Shown: in pieces, positions 28,765 through 38,977 of the stretch
Layout: each line of letters starts with the position of its first letter
Position numbering within the stretch: position 1 is the stretch's first letter
From: Schizochytrium sp. CCTCC M209059
Taxonomy: Eukaryota > Sar > Bigyra > Thraustochytrida > Thraustochytriidae
NCBI GenBank assembly: GCA_000818945.1
Contig: KN805373.1
Location: 558,001 to 622,000 of the forward strand
Direction of reading: 5' to 3'
DNA length: 64,000 nt
Notes under the pieces: model-generated
The model's database searches: none
The model's input: only the letters and a program-made list of their open reading frames with translations
What the model was told of the DNA's origin: nothing
Made by a program: the position numbers and the translations under genes

Positions 28765-31308
28765 TTAGAGAAATTCCACGCTTCCGCCTCGAAGCAGCGC
28801 ACTGTAGTCCAGCGCCACGGCGCCCGACGTAAGATCATGCGTCTTTCCGTCAAATCGCACACTCCGAAAGGGAGAACGACCGCTTCTTGATACGCGCAGC
28901 GTGCCTCCGAATTCTGCTGGCCGTCGAATCTCAACGCTCTCAAAAATGGGACCCGCGCCGACTTGATAGGTTCCGCTACTTGGTACCAAGGCGTAGAGTC
29001 CGAGCGAGGAAAGAATGTACCAGCTTGCTAACTCGCCATTGTCCTCGTCTCCAGCGTATCCGCGTAAATTGTATTGGTGTCCGAGAGTATGCTCGATCCA
29101 TCGCTGGCCCTCGAGAGGGCACTCGCTGTGCGCGAACATGTACAGAATGTGGTGCGATGGCTGGTTGTTGTGCGCATAAAGTCCGACGCAGTTTGCTGCC
29201 ATTTCGGTCGCCTCGTGAATGACGTTGGACATGTGGAAGGTAGATGGTGCCGTAAGAAGACCTTTCAGATGTTCGCACAGAGACCCTTCGCCCTCGAGAG
29301 CAGCGAAAATGCGGCGCAGGTTGGCCGCGTCGTGCGGTACATAGAATCTGTACTGTGCCGCGGAACCCTCAGTGTAGTCGTTGAGGTTCCATAGAAAGGG
29401 GTCGAACTGATCGGGAAACTTGCCATCTTTGTTGGGAGCGCGAAAGTACAGCGTACTATTGTCGAAAAGACGCGCCCAGTTCTTCGAACGAGCCTCCAGG
29501 CGCGTAGCCACGCTAGTGTCATTCATGACAAGCGCAGCGCGAGAAATTGCATAGTCTGCAAGCTTGTAATTAAGTGAAAGGGCCGTCCGCTCGGGTACAT
29601 AGCCAAGCTTGTCGTATGCATCAAGCTCAGTACCGCGCGAATTCGATCCGCTTCCATCAAATGCGTTCTTGAGCAGGCTGGCGTAGGCCGTTTTCGCAAG
29701 ATCGCCCTTCAATGCACCGTTGACAATTCCCTCGGCTAGACTCACATCGCTCATCGTACCAACCATCGAATTACGTGGGCCAGGAGAGGCCCATTGGACA
29801 ACTCTGCCCTCGGCTTCGGCAGTGCTGTTTACGAAACCCTCGAGGACCTCCTTGGCCACTTCAGGAAAGATGAGGTGCAGCATGGGAAACACGGTGCGGT
29901 AAGCGTCCCAAAAGCCAATATCCACCATTACGGCGCCATCACGCACGCCTCCATGCGGATCAAAGGGAGAAAAATGAACAGTACGGCCGCTCGCGTCAAC
30001 CTCGCCAAGCGATCGAGGAAACAGAAGTGCACGGTACATGTTCGTGTACAGCAGTCGCGTGGCTGTGTCCTTGTCATGCGGAAAGCTTGAGGATGGTGTG
30101 CCACTGACGCGCACACGGCCAAGCATCTTGTTCCACGCGTTTCGTGCATTATCTCGTGCATCCTCAAGCGACATTGAGGCGGGAAGCTCCCGCTCAAGAC
30201 TGATCTTGGCTTGATCGGGACTGATGAAGGAGGTGCCCAGGCGTACCTGAACGACCACGTCCGACTTCATGTCCTCGTTTTTCCAGGTGACGCGCGCTGT
30301 ACAGAGGTCTCCATTCGAGGTCGTCGAGCTCGTTCCGCAGGCTGTGTTGGTCTGTAGATTCATGGGAACGCCAGCATCGCCGAGAAATTCAAGTTTGGCT
30401 GCATAATGGTGCTTGAAGACATCCGGGGCCACGACACCGCCGCGATTTGTTGTGGAATAGCCGAGAAAACCACTTGCATCATTCATGGTGATAAAGCTGC
30501 CGTGCGCGACCTTGAACATAAGGCTTTGCTCCGCGGCGCCCAGTCCACGGGGAAAACGCGCGCGCAGAAACCCGCCATGGGCCGAGGGCACAAATTCGAG
30601 ACGGACACACGACTCTGAGGAGCACATGTTAAGCATGGTTGTATTGAGAATGTAGGGCCGCATTTCCGTGTCGCCCTCCGGGTCGTACACGGGACTCCCT
30701 AGGTTTTCGACGCCTGGGGTGATGAGCATCTGGCCATAGTCGCCAATCCAGGGTGAGGGCTGATGCGTGCATCGGATGCCCGCGAACGTCACGCTTTCTA
30801 TATTGAAAAAGATGGATGTCAGCATTGTCGAGGTTGTCTGCACGGCCCAGTGGGTCATGCTGCGCGGAAGAGCCATGAGCGGCAGCGTGTTGCCCCTGCT
30901 AAAGGCCATCGACGCGGGGCCGCTGCCCATGCGAATGTCGACCTTGTCCGCCCAGTTCTCCTCCTCCTCCTCCTTTCCCCCCTTGCCCTCCGGGTTCTTG
31001 CCCCCCTTCGGACGACCATGGCCGTGGCTCTTCACGGCCAGCACATCATTCCAGGAGTGCAAAAAGCGGTGCAGAATTTGCTGTCCCGTGGCGCCTTCTC
31101 GGAGCTCGAAGCTGACGACTACGAGCGCTGCCAGCGCGACGATCGCGAGGGCCACGCTGCGCGTCGCAACGCGCGCGCGGGCCCTGTTCTGCCACGCACC
31201 TCGCGGCGTGTCTGCCTTGCTGAGCGGCAGAATCGCAATCTTGCCCCCCCAGCGTCGCGGGTCGTCCTCCTCGGCCCGCATCCTCGACGTGCACGCCATG
31301 CCCGACAT
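28765..31308 (-). CDS. Glycoside hydrolase family 92 alpha-mannosidase, membrane-anchored
   Basis: 847 residues. GH92 enzymes are calcium-dependent exo-acting alpha-mannosidases, best known from bacteria and fungi. An N-terminal cytosolic tail (about 1-48) is followed by a single hydrophobic segment (SVALAIVALAALVVVSFEL, about 50-68), giving a type II topology, then a Lys/Glu/Gly-rich stem and the catalytic region from about 120. Family-typical pieces are GYSTTNRGG, GFWDAYRTVFPM (the WDxxR/T segment), YDKLGYVPE, LWNLNDYTEGSAAQYRFYVPHD, HNNQPSHHILYMF and GDEDNGELASWYILSSLGLY, the last giving the acidic catalytic/metal region. The gene is tail-to-tail with the Gln-rich gene, 79 bases apart, and starts about 310 bases from the TCGTC array. 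A Golgi or surface glycan-trimming role is inferred. Confidence 0.88.
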   Translation of the reverse strand: MSGMACTSRMRAEEDDPRRWGGKIAILPLSKADTPRGAWQNRARARVATRSVALAIVALAALVVVSFELREGATGQQILHRFLHSWNDVLAVKSHGHGRPKGGKNPEGKGGKEEEEENWADKVDIRMGSGPASMAFSRGNTLPLMALPRSMTHWAVQTTSTMLTSIFFNIESVTFAGIRCTHQPSPWIGDYGQMLITPGVENLGSPVYDPEGDTEMRPYILNTTMLNMCSSESCVRLEFVPSAHGGFLRARFPRGLGAAEQSLMFKVAHGSFITMNDASGFLGYSTTNRGGVVAPDVFKHHYAAKLEFLGDAGVPMNLQTNTACGTSSTTSNGDLCTARVTWKNEDMKSDVVVQVRLGTSFISPDQAKISLERELPASMSLEDARDNARNAWNKMLGRVRVSGTPSSSFPHDKDTATRLLYTNMYRALLFPRSLGEVDASGRTVHFSPFDPHGGVRDGAVMVDIGFWDAYRTVFPMLHLIFPEVAKEVLEGFVNSTAEAEGRVVQWASPGPRNSMVGTMSDVSLAEGIVNGALKGDLAKTAYASLLKNAFDGSGSNSRGTELDAYDKLGYVPERTALSLNYKLADYAISRAALVMNDTSVATRLEARSKNWARLFDNSTLYFRAPNKDGKFPDQFDPFLWNLNDYTEGSAAQYRFYVPHDAANLRRIFAALEGEGSLCEHLKGLLTAPSTFHMSNVIHEATEMAANCVGLYAHNNQPSHHILYMFAHSECPLEGQRWIEHTLGHQYNLRGYAGDEDNGELASWYILSSLGLYALVPSSGTYQVGAGPIFESVEIRRPAEFGGTLRVSRSGRSPFRSVRFDGKTHDLTSGAVALDYSALLRGGSVEFL

Positions 31309-31620
31309 CGCCGCCGCGAGCTCCGGAGCCGCCCCTGCCGCCTGCCGCGCGCCCGCTCCCCGCGCGCTCGCCTCGCCTCGCCTCGCTCACCGCCCGCCCG
31401 CTCGCTCGGCCTCGCCTCGCGCTCGTTAGCGGTCCGGGTTTGCGGTTTGCGGTTTGCTGGTCGCGGTACTGCTGCGCAAGCTGCTTGTACAGATGTTAAT
31501 GGTCCCCTCTGCGAAAGCTGGGTCGCTTGCACGCATGCGCCTCTTTGGCCCCCGCCAGCAAAGCAAGCCAGCAGCAAGCACGCAAGCAATCTCTGCAGCG
31601 CCGCGGCCGCAGACCTCACC

Positions 31621-32250
31621 TCGTCTCGTCTCGTCTCGTCTCGTCTCGTCTCGTCTCGTCTCGTCTCGTCTCGTCTCGTCTCGTCTCGTCTCGTCTCGTC
31701 TCGTCTCGTCTCGTCTCGTCTCGTCTCGTCTCGTCTCGTCTCGTCTCGTCTCGTCTCGTCTCGTCTCGTCTCGTCTCGTCTCGTCTCGTCTCGTCTCGTC
31801 TCGTCTCGTCTCGTCTCGTCTCGTCTCGTCTCGTCTCGTCTCGTCTCGTCTCGTCTCGTCTCGTCTCGTCTCGTCTCGTCTCGTCTCGTCTCGTCTCGTC
31901 TCGTCTCGTCTCGTCTCGTCTCGTCTCGTCTCGTCTCGTCTCGTCTCGTCTCGTCTCGTCTCGTCTCGTCTCGTCTCGTCTCGTCTCGTCTCGTCTCGTC
32001 TCGTCTCGTCTCGTCTCGTCTCGTCTCGTCTCGTCTCGTCTCGTCTCGTCTCGTCTCGTCTCGTCTCGTCTCGTCTCGTCTCGTCTCGTCTCGTCTCGTC
32101 TCGTCTCGTCTCGTCTCGTCTCGTCTCGTCTCGTCTCGTCTCGTCTCGTCTCGTCTCGTCTCGTCTCGTCTCGTCTCGTCTCGTCTCGTCTCGTCTCGTC
32201 TCGTCTCGTCTCGTCTCGTCTCGTCTCGTCTCGTCTCGTCTCGTCTCGTC
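31621..32250 (+). repeat. Perfect (TCGTC)126 pentanucleotide array
   Basis: 630 bases of uninterrupted TCGTC, 126 copies, with no visible substitution. The plus strand of the array has no A, so the strands are strongly asymmetric, and every unit carries one CpG. All frames are open because the 15-base super-period contains no stop. A second array of the same unit and orientation lies at 62936-63534. Confidence 0.97.
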
Positions 32251-32310
32251 GCATCGCATTGCATCGCATCGCATCGCATCACATCTCGTCTCACCTCATT
32301 TCGTCTCTCC
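32251..32310 (+). repeat. Degenerate (GCATC/CTCGT)n tail of the array
   Basis: Directly after the perfect array come GCATCGCATTGCATCGCATC-type units, then CTCGTCTCACCTCATTTCGTC. The same five-base period persists with substitutions, so this is an older, decayed edge of the satellite. Confidence 0.8.
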
Positions 32311-33343
32311 CCAGGCAAGTCCTTGGCACCCCTTTGCGCCTCCTGGGACCCGCCCGACTCCTGCAGCCAGTTCCAGTTCCTGCGAGCCGCCTCGTCCCGT
32401 GTGGGCCTCGCACGCTCCGATCCGCTGCGCTCTGCGCCTCGCGGCCTGGGCTTCTTCCGCGCGGAGCGAATGCCTCGAGCAGCGCAAGGATTCGCTTGCT
32501 CGCTTGCTTGCTCGCTTGAATGCTTGCTCGCTTGAATGCTCGCTTGCTTGCTTACTCTCTGCGCCTCGAGTTGTTTGTTTTGACTTGTTTCTTCGCCCCA
32601 TCCGTGGCGCTGCTTCGTGCGCCTTGGCTACTCGATCGCGCGCACGTCGCACGCAGCAGGCCGCCTCGTCAGTCGCCTCGCGGACACGAGCTCGATCGGG
32701 TACGGAGAACGAGCCTGCCCTGTCCTGTCCTGCCTGCCTGCGATAAAAGCCGGGGATTTCTGAAAGCTGCAGCTGCTGATGGCGGGCGGAAATCTGTACG
32801 TAATTCGTGCAGCAGCAGCTTGTGCAGCAGCTTGTAGAGCAGAGCAGACTCGGACCGTCGCCGCAAAGACGCTTCTTTCCCATTTTCCAAGTTCCTCCCC
32901 CCCCTCACCTGGCCGGCTGGTAGTAGCAGCAGCTGGCGGGGCGGGTCTGGAGCAGAGCACGTCGCAGATGTCGCAGTTGTTTGTTGTCGAGCTGCTCGTG
33001 TGTTGGGCACCTACCTTCTCGCTCAGCCAGCGTCCAGGGAAAGGAAGACTCGCGCGCGAGCGAGCGCTAGCGCAGCACGCACTGCAGCTGCGGCGGCACT
33101 GTGGGGAGCGAGGAAAAGGGGTGTGCGCCCGGACTCGGAGGCGTTGCGCGTTTCCGAGCATCCGCAAGAGTGCATTTGATTGCATTTGATTGGGGATTGA
33201 TGTTGCGGATGATGGATGGCGCTGCAACGCATAGACGGGTGGGTGGGTAGAAGAGGGAGGAAGGATGCGCATGGAGCTTTGACGAGAAGTGGAGGTAGTG
33301 TTCATGCTTGGACGCACGCGCTGGTCACGCGATAGACACGGCC

Positions 33344-35677
33344 ATGGAGGAAGGCGCGGAGAGGAGCGTGAACCTGCGACGAAGCCGGTCGAGCAGCTTG
33401 CTCTCGTCAGATGTGCGCGCTGAGGTCGAAGCGCGAGCCAGTCCAGAGTCCGCGCGTCGTGGGCGGTCGTTCTTGCGAGAGCAAACCTCGGGCGGTGGTC
33501 ATCATGATCAACGCTCTTCAGCATGTAAACGCCCCACGCTTTCAAGACAGAGCACCATTATCGGTATCAACATTTCTCAATTCAATAATCTCGCAGCGCA
33601 ATCGCGACCTTCGCAACTGAGCCATAAAGACATTGAAAGCCCACTGCCACGATCGTCGAGGTCGCAACCTTCCAACCCTGCACCAACGAGAAGCCCAGAC
33701 CCCCCGAGGCTGCCTCCACGACCGCTGCAACGCGCGGCCACGCAACGCTCGAATCTAAATGCTCTGACTTCGCCAAAAGGAAAGATCGAGTCGCCTCGAA
33801 AGCTGCAGCGATCGCGGTCCGCCCACACCAGGCCTCGACTGAGCAGATCAGGGTCTTTGAACAGACTGGTCGTTGCTTCGCACAACGCCACATCACCGTC
33901 CTCGCTTTTGCTCGCTTACAAAAGTGAAGAGCCAAGCCTCATCTCGGAGCTGCGGCAATTTTACTTGGGATCGAAAGAGGAGCGCGTTCAGCGTGCTGCA
34001 AGTCTTACCAAGGAAGAAAAGGCCGAGTACGAGCTTATAAACTCGGATCAAATGCTCTTGCAGCGCGAATCGATTCGATTTAGTGCCCGCATACGATCTC
34101 TTCTCACAATGGTGTGGCTCGCGGCAGACTCTGACTTTTCTGGCAAGCTCGACAAACCAGAGTACATGCTTTTGAACCAAAAGCTCCAAGTCGCGATTAT
34201 CGGCCAGTTTGACCCGGTCGAGGGCGCGTCCATGGCCGAAGAGGACTGGGAGATTGACTCGAGCGGGCTCGATCACCTCAACTTTGCAAGCTTTAGCCAT
34301 TCTTGGTTCCAAATTGTTGATCTATGGACTGATGAGGTCAACGAAGACGTGTACTTTGCGTTCTTGAATCAGCTCGTACAGCGGATGCTCGTTGTGGGAG
34401 ATAACGGCACTCTCCGCTTTCGAGAAAATGACGACATCGTCTCACAAGAAGAATACGAGGAACTCAAAGCACAGGGACATTGGCAGGGCATCGAGGTCGC
34501 GGCTAATCCCCTCGAAGCGCGTCGCCGTCATTGCCCACCGGATCGAGAAAAACTGGCTGTCGCTCGAAGGAAAAAGCTTTTGCAGGAGAAGAAAAAAGCA
34601 GCCATGGCGCGAGCTCTCGTCATTGCCCGCTTCTCCCTATCTAACAAGGCAAAGGCTCGATCTGACTCGCTTTGCGAAACGGGAACCTCGAAAGCTTTCG
34701 AGAAGCCGTTTCAAGATGACATAGAGAATTTCAACTCTGCGACCGCGCAGGGACACCGCAAGTTGAGTGCGCCTGCGCAAAGCGTAGACGAGGCTATCAG
34801 CAAAACCAACGTCGATTACGATGAAGAGCATGAGCAAGTGCCAGAAACATCGGCATCGAGAAAAAGTAGTCGCTCCAGTAGAAAGAGTTCTTGGAACTCG
34901 ACCAACGGGCTTGCTGGTCGTAGAAACAATCCGGGATTTCATCAAGATCAAGGGCGAGAAGTGAAAAAGCTTGGGCAAGTCAGGTTCGGAAAAGTACGCA
35001 CCGCCGATCCAGGCGATCATTGGGGTGCCACGCATGAGAAGCGGCGCTTGAGTCGCCGCAGGAGCGAACTTTCAAATGTAGGTCGCGATACAGTTCAAGC
35101 GCATATGCAGGACATTGCGCGACGACAGCGTACACAGCGTCCTGGCTCAGCATCCAGCGGCAATGGTAGCCGACGCACGCGCCTGGACACTAGGTCTCGA
35201 CCTGCGTCGGCAGGGATCTCTCGAACTGAAACAGAAAAGGCCAATGAGGCTTCAAAGATTCCATCTCGTCAGCCTCAAATGTGCGGATTGGTCACATCAC
35301 ACGGTCTGCGGATTGACGCGGGTCTGCTCAAAGAACTCTCTAAAAGGCATCCGCAAAAGAGAAACGTGGAAATCTTTGAGGAAAACCCAGTCCCCATTGT
35401 GCACATGCGCAAAGTGACCCGAAATCGGCCATACAAACATGAAGGCCTCAGCGTGTTCGCACCTCGCAAGCAAGCACAAATGCTAGAGATGGCGCACCGA
35501 CTTGGAGGAGTCAAGGACGAGGGCCCATCTAGTGGCCATGCGGCGGTCGCGCATGCCGCGACAAAATGCAAGTTCACCGCGATCCGCGATCGGCTAGAGG
35601 CTCCATGTGGAAAACCCTGGCAAGCCATGCAAGATAGCGAGATACACTTTGGCACAGCCTCTGCCGGTCTTTTATGA
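33344..35677 (+). CDS. EF-hand domain protein with long disordered regions
   Basis: 777 residues; no orthologue recognised. Residues 1-190 are Ser/Arg/Pro-rich and look disordered, with many RSRS-type phosphorylation-like sites. A helical region at about 200-400 includes a canonical EF-hand loop (DSDFSGKLDKPE, near 261-272) and a second, weaker one (EEDWEIDSSGLDHLNF, near 300). After this come a basic Lys/Arg coiled stretch (RRKKLLQEKKKAAMARAL) and another long disordered basic region. The last 100 residues have short ordered pieces (KRHPQKRNVEIFEENPVPIVHMR). Similar EF-hand plus disordered architectures occur in protist cytoskeletal or flagellar proteins, but the role is open. Start moved from TTG 33308 to ATG 33344. 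It is convergent with VPS53, 180 bases apart. Confidence 0.72.
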   Translation: MEEGAERSVNLRRSRSSSLLSSDVRAEVEARASPESARRGRSFLREQTSGGGHHDQRSSACKRPTLSRQSTIIGINISQFNNLAAQSRPSQLSHKDIESPLPRSSRSQPSNPAPTRSPDPPRLPPRPLQRAATQRSNLNALTSPKGKIESPRKLQRSRSAHTRPRLSRSGSLNRLVVASHNATSPSSLLLAYKSEEPSLISELRQFYLGSKEERVQRAASLTKEEKAEYELINSDQMLLQRESIRFSARIRSLLTMVWLAADSDFSGKLDKPEYMLLNQKLQVAIIGQFDPVEGASMAEEDWEIDSSGLDHLNFASFSHSWFQIVDLWTDEVNEDVYFAFLNQLVQRMLVVGDNGTLRFRENDDIVSQEEYEELKAQGHWQGIEVAANPLEARRRHCPPDREKLAVARRKKLLQEKKKAAMARALVIARFSLSNKAKARSDSLCETGTSKAFEKPFQDDIENFNSATAQGHRKLSAPAQSVDEAISKTNVDYDEEHEQVPETSASRKSSRSSRKSSWNSTNGLAGRRNNPGFHQDQGREVKKLGQVRFGKVRTADPGDHWGATHEKRRLSRRRSELSNVGRDTVQAHMQDIARRQRTQRPGSASSGNGSRRTRLDTRSRPASAGISRTETEKANEASKIPSRQPQMCGLVTSHGLRIDAGLLKELSKRHPQKRNVEIFEENPVPIVHMRKVTRNRPYKHEGLSVFAPRKQAQMLEMAHRLGGVKDEGPSSGHAAVAHAATKCKFTAIRDRLEAPCGKPWQAMQDSEIHFGTASAGLL

Positions 35678-35857
35678 GTACTAGCGAACGACATGACGCC
35701 ATGGCGTCCATTTTAGTAACTTTTCAAAATACCAAAATGAAAGAAAATACAAAAAAGGATCAAGGATCAAGGAAGCAAACAAGAGCGAGAAAATGGAATG
35801 GATGTGCCCCGCTGATCATGCAAAAGAAATGCAAGATGCTGAGAGATGGAGGCAACC

Positions 35858-38800
35858 CTAGCGGTTTGCCTTCTTAACTGCGCGCTGGTATGACTGCTGT
35901 AGGGAAGAGGAGAGATTGGCGCTAAATGATCCAAATGAACGGCCACTTGATGAGCTTGCTGCCGCAGCCGTGACCTTGTCGAGATGCTCTTTCCCCATAT
36001 CGGTCATCTTTGAAAAGACTTGTGTAAAAGACGTGTCGTCGTCGCCCCCCTTTGCCGTACTTGCGAATGATGGAAAAGCTGCGCCAGCACCTGCGGTCTT
36101 GAACGAGCCTGATGCAGGGGAAGCCGCGGCCCCGGAAAGCGGCGCCCCCGGCACAGCAGTGGCCTTGGGGATTCCTGCTTGCTCGGCCTCCTTAAGCAAA
36201 TTGCCCTGTTCGGGCTTTTGATAGCCCTTGAGCTGGAGCACCTGGCGCAGATCCTCCGTGGTGCCGTCGGCGAGAAGTAACTTGAAATTTTCAATGAGAA
36301 GCGTGGGCTGCAGATCCATGCCCGCGAGCTTAAGTATCGCTTCGAGTCGCTGCATTTGCGGTTCGACCATTTTCTTGTAAGTGACAAAAGATAGGTCACC
36401 ATCCTCCGAGTCAGAGGGCGCCGCACGCTCCGCCAGGTCTGGCACTTTGCCCAAGAGGGACTTGACAGCCTGGGCGTCAAGAAGAAGTTGCTGCGCAGCC
36501 GATTCGCTCACCTTGCGGCAATTGGCGATAAAGTCGGAGTACCGTTTGATGAAGCGCGCTGCAAAGCTGTCACAGAACCGACGGAAGTAGACTGCTGACA
36601 AAAGACCGCGCAACAGCGGAATAAACTCGCCCAGCACCACGTCCAGCGTGGAAACGTACTTGGACTGATCGGTGAAGTTGCTGAATGTGCTCCAATTTGT
36701 CCGCGACGCCTCGATCAAGTTCGGCTCGATGATGGCGATTACCCCACCGACCAGCGCCTTGCTTGCCTTGTCAACGGTTCCGAAAAAGGTGTCCACCTCG
36801 TCTTCAAGAGAAATTTTTTCACGAAAGTCCTCGTCGATCTTGCCTTGAATGAGGGCCTCGAGCTGCTCCACGGTCTCTGCGCAGTACTCTGCCGAGTTCA
36901 GCACATGGCAGGCCATTCGCGCCGTGGCTGGCGAAAGACCTTTGCCGACGGCGGGGAGCTTGCTCTCTAGCGTGCGAGCGTACTCGGTCATGATCTTTTT
37001 AAACTCCACATGCAAGTCATAAAAAGCCTGGCCCGTGGTAAATTGTATGCACTGGTTGATGCCGCTCTTGATGAGCGCAAACATTTGCGACGCGCTCGAA
37101 AAGTACGGAAGGGACCCATCTGCATCGACATTTTCCTCGCGGACAACCTTTTGCAGCTCCTCGCGCATTTTGGAGGCAACAGCTTTGACGTACGCGATGA
37201 GATAAGGCTCAAACGTTTCCGAGACGGCGCCGCGAATGGGTGGAAGCTCGTTGGCCTCTGCAATGGCCTGTTCGCGCACAGCGCGGAGCTCGTCTCCAAC
37301 GATGGCCCCGCTCTCCATTTCTGCAATAGCGTCAACATCCTCTGAAGTGACAGTTTGTTGACCCGTGCTTTCGGCCCTGCGCACAGCATGCTTGCGACGA
37401 ATCGAGTCGGAAGTAAGAGCTGCGGAGGTGTCGTGTGCGAGTTGCGCCTCTTCGCTAGGTTTATTGCGGTCGTACTCGAAGCGCACGGCCATTTCATGCT
37501 CAAAGTCGAGCGTCTTGCGCAGCGCTCGAACGAGCGCGCTGACATCCGCGCTCTCGGGCGGGTCGATGCTGCGTAGCTCAGCACGCAGGTGGCCCTCGGT
37601 CCGCTGCACAAAGGCAAACACAAGATGCTTGTTGATGTTCCACGCGTGCGGAAAGATGGTGTCGTACCGCTCTTCATTGTGCCGCAGAAGACGACGCAGC
37701 CAGGCGTATCTGCGTTCTGTGAATTCGAGGCCGCTATGCTCTTCGCCAGGACCAAATAGACGGTCGTATGGGCCAAGCCACACCTGGCACACACGCTCAA
37801 TGAGCTGGCGGCGAATACTCGACCCGAGAGCGTCCACCACCGCACAGGCACCAGCCAAGGACTCGGGCGTGTGCGCGTCAGAGCTGTAAAAGAGCGCGTC
37901 AGCGTTGTCCGGCGTGACGGGCGGTGCAAAGGGGTCCTCGTACGTATGAGCCGGCGGGGCGTGCGGGTCTTCGTAAAGACCACCGTTGCCGCCGTCCGCG
38001 TCTGCAGACGAGGCGGCAGGGCGTGAAGTGCGAGAGTCCTTGGAGGAATAATCCGCGCTGACCTCAGAGAGGGCCTCAAAGTCATGGAAGATTTGCTCCG
38101 TAAGGCCGGCGCGCGTACGTGCGACGGAATCGCGCAGCTTGGCGACTGGTTCAATGGTTTTGTGCTGCTCAAAGGCAGCCAGGAGCTGTGCAATGGCCTG
38201 CAATAGGTTGGCTGTCTCCCGATACTGTCTGCTTTCGACCATGAAGTCGAGCTGGTCGACAGCAGTGACGAGCATGTGGAATTTCTTCAGAGATGTAATG
38301 GTGTGTGTAAGATGGCGCTTGGCATTGTCGAGCTTTTTGATGTCGCGACAGATCTCTTGGACCATGACCTCAGATTGCTCCGCCTTGCCCTTGATTTCCT
38401 TCACCTTGGTTTGGAGCTGCTTGATGGACTCCTTGGCCTCGATGATATCCCCGATGGAGCGTTCCGCCTGTGTCGATTGAGCCTTGACTGCCTCAAAGAC
38501 GGCCACATCGAGCGTCCCGACCTGAGATCGCAGTCGAGAAAGGAATGGATCGAGGAGCGCAAAGGATTTCTCGTCGGGAAAGCGGTCGTTCACGAAGGCG
38601 ACGGGATCAAAGTCGGCATCATCAAGCGCATCGAATTCGTGATCGCCATGCCCCGAATCGCCGAGAAGACTGGAACTTTGTTGCGAAGACCGTCTGCGCA
38701 TGAAACCTGCTGCCTCGCCGTCTGACTGGCGTTGCTGCGGCTCGCCGCCAAAGCAACCCTTGAGCGCCTGCTCGACCACCTCGGGATATCGCGTCGGCTC

Positions 38801-38977
38801 GCTTGCGCCCACGTCATCCTTGGCAGAGTACACTGACGGTGTCTGCTCTTCGTGGGCTTGTTGCTGCTCTTCGACGTCTTGCTCGTCTCCGACGGGGGGC
38901 TGCTCCCCCTCCACTGGCTCGTCGCGAGGCTCGGCCAGCTCTGTCGAAGCCTCGGCGTCGGAATCGTTTGTCGCCAT
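35858..38977 (-). CDS. VPS53: VPS53, GARP/EARP tethering complex subunit
   Basis: 1039 residues. VPS53 joins VPS51, VPS52 and VPS54 (GARP, endosome to trans-Golgi) or the EARP variant to tether retrograde vesicles. After an acidic, disordered first 110 residues come DPVAFVNDRFPDEKS and then a long coiled region: IKQLQTKVKEIKGKAEQSE, MVQEICRDIKKLDNAKRHLT and DQLDFMVESRQYRETANLLQ. These match the VPS53 N-terminal domain of animals and plants in order ([32 protein letters not shown] type). The middle has family-typical helices (CQVWLGPYDRLF; YAWLRRLLRHNEERY). The C-terminal 100 residues are Ala/Ser/Gly-rich and poorly conserved. The ATG at 38977 is the only sensible start. A single open frame with no introns. 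Confidence 0.92.
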   Translation of the reverse strand: MATNDSDAEASTELAEPRDEPVEGEQPPVGDEQDVEEQQQAHEEQTPSVYSAKDDVGASEPTRYPEVVEQALKGCFGGEPQQRQSDGEAAGFMRRRSSQQSSSLLGDSGHGDHEFDALDDADFDPVAFVNDRFPDEKSFALLDPFLSRLRSQVGTLDVAVFEAVKAQSTQAERSIGDIIEAKESIKQLQTKVKEIKGKAEQSEVMVQEICRDIKKLDNAKRHLTHTITSLKKFHMLVTAVDQLDFMVESRQYRETANLLQAIAQLLAAFEQHKTIEPVAKLRDSVARTRAGLTEQIFHDFEALSEVSADYSSKDSRTSRPAASSADADGGNGGLYEDPHAPPAHTYEDPFAPPVTPDNADALFYSSDAHTPESLAGACAVVDALGSSIRRQLIERVCQVWLGPYDRLFGPGEEHSGLEFTERRYAWLRRLLRHNEERYDTIFPHAWNINKHLVFAFVQRTEGHLRAELRSIDPPESADVSALVRALRKTLDFEHEMAVRFEYDRNKPSEEAQLAHDTSAALTSDSIRRKHAVRRAESTGQQTVTSEDVDAIAEMESGAIVGDELRAVREQAIAEANELPPIRGAVSETFEPYLIAYVKAVASKMREELQKVVREENVDADGSLPYFSSASQMFALIKSGINQCIQFTTGQAFYDLHVEFKKIMTEYARTLESKLPAVGKGLSPATARMACHVLNSAEYCAETVEQLEALIQGKIDEDFREKISLEDEVDTFFGTVDKASKALVGGVIAIIEPNLIEASRTNWSTFSNFTDQSKYVSTLDVVLGEFIPLLRGLLSAVYFRRFCDSFAARFIKRYSDFIANCRKVSESAAQQLLLDAQAVKSLLGKVPDLAERAAPSDSEDGDLSFVTYKKMVEPQMQRLEAILKLAGMDLQPTLLIENFKLLLADGTTEDLRQVLQLKGYQKPEQGNLLKEAEQAGIPKATAVPGAPLSGAAASPASGSFKTAGAGAAFPSFASTAKGGDDDTSFTQVFSKMTDMGKEHLDKVTAAAASSSSGRSFGSFSANLSSSLQQSYQRAVKKANR

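Larger units (their letters stand above)
31309..33343. other. Divergent intergenic region dominated by a pentanucleotide array
   Basis: Separates the GH92 gene (minus) from the EF-hand gene (plus). Apart from the array at 31621-32250 it contains CGCCTCGCCTCG motifs (31370-31410), a degenerate GCATC-type tail (32251-32300) and CTTGCTTG-type repeats (32495-32560). No supported gene. The long frames through it encode only the repeat (VSSRL or RRDET periodic peptides). Confidence 0.75.

Noticed and set aside
30763..32746. Long frames (282-590 codons) through the TCGTC array, encoding VSSRL or RRDET repeats
   Set aside because: A five-base repeat without stops leaves all frames open on both strands. 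The peptides are purely the repeat, and the ends overlap the GH92 gene on the other strand.
36988..38193. 401-codon minus-strand frame inside VPS53
   Set aside because: An alternate-frame shadow of VPS53 with Arg/Ser/Thr bias; the VPS53 frame has clear family motifs.
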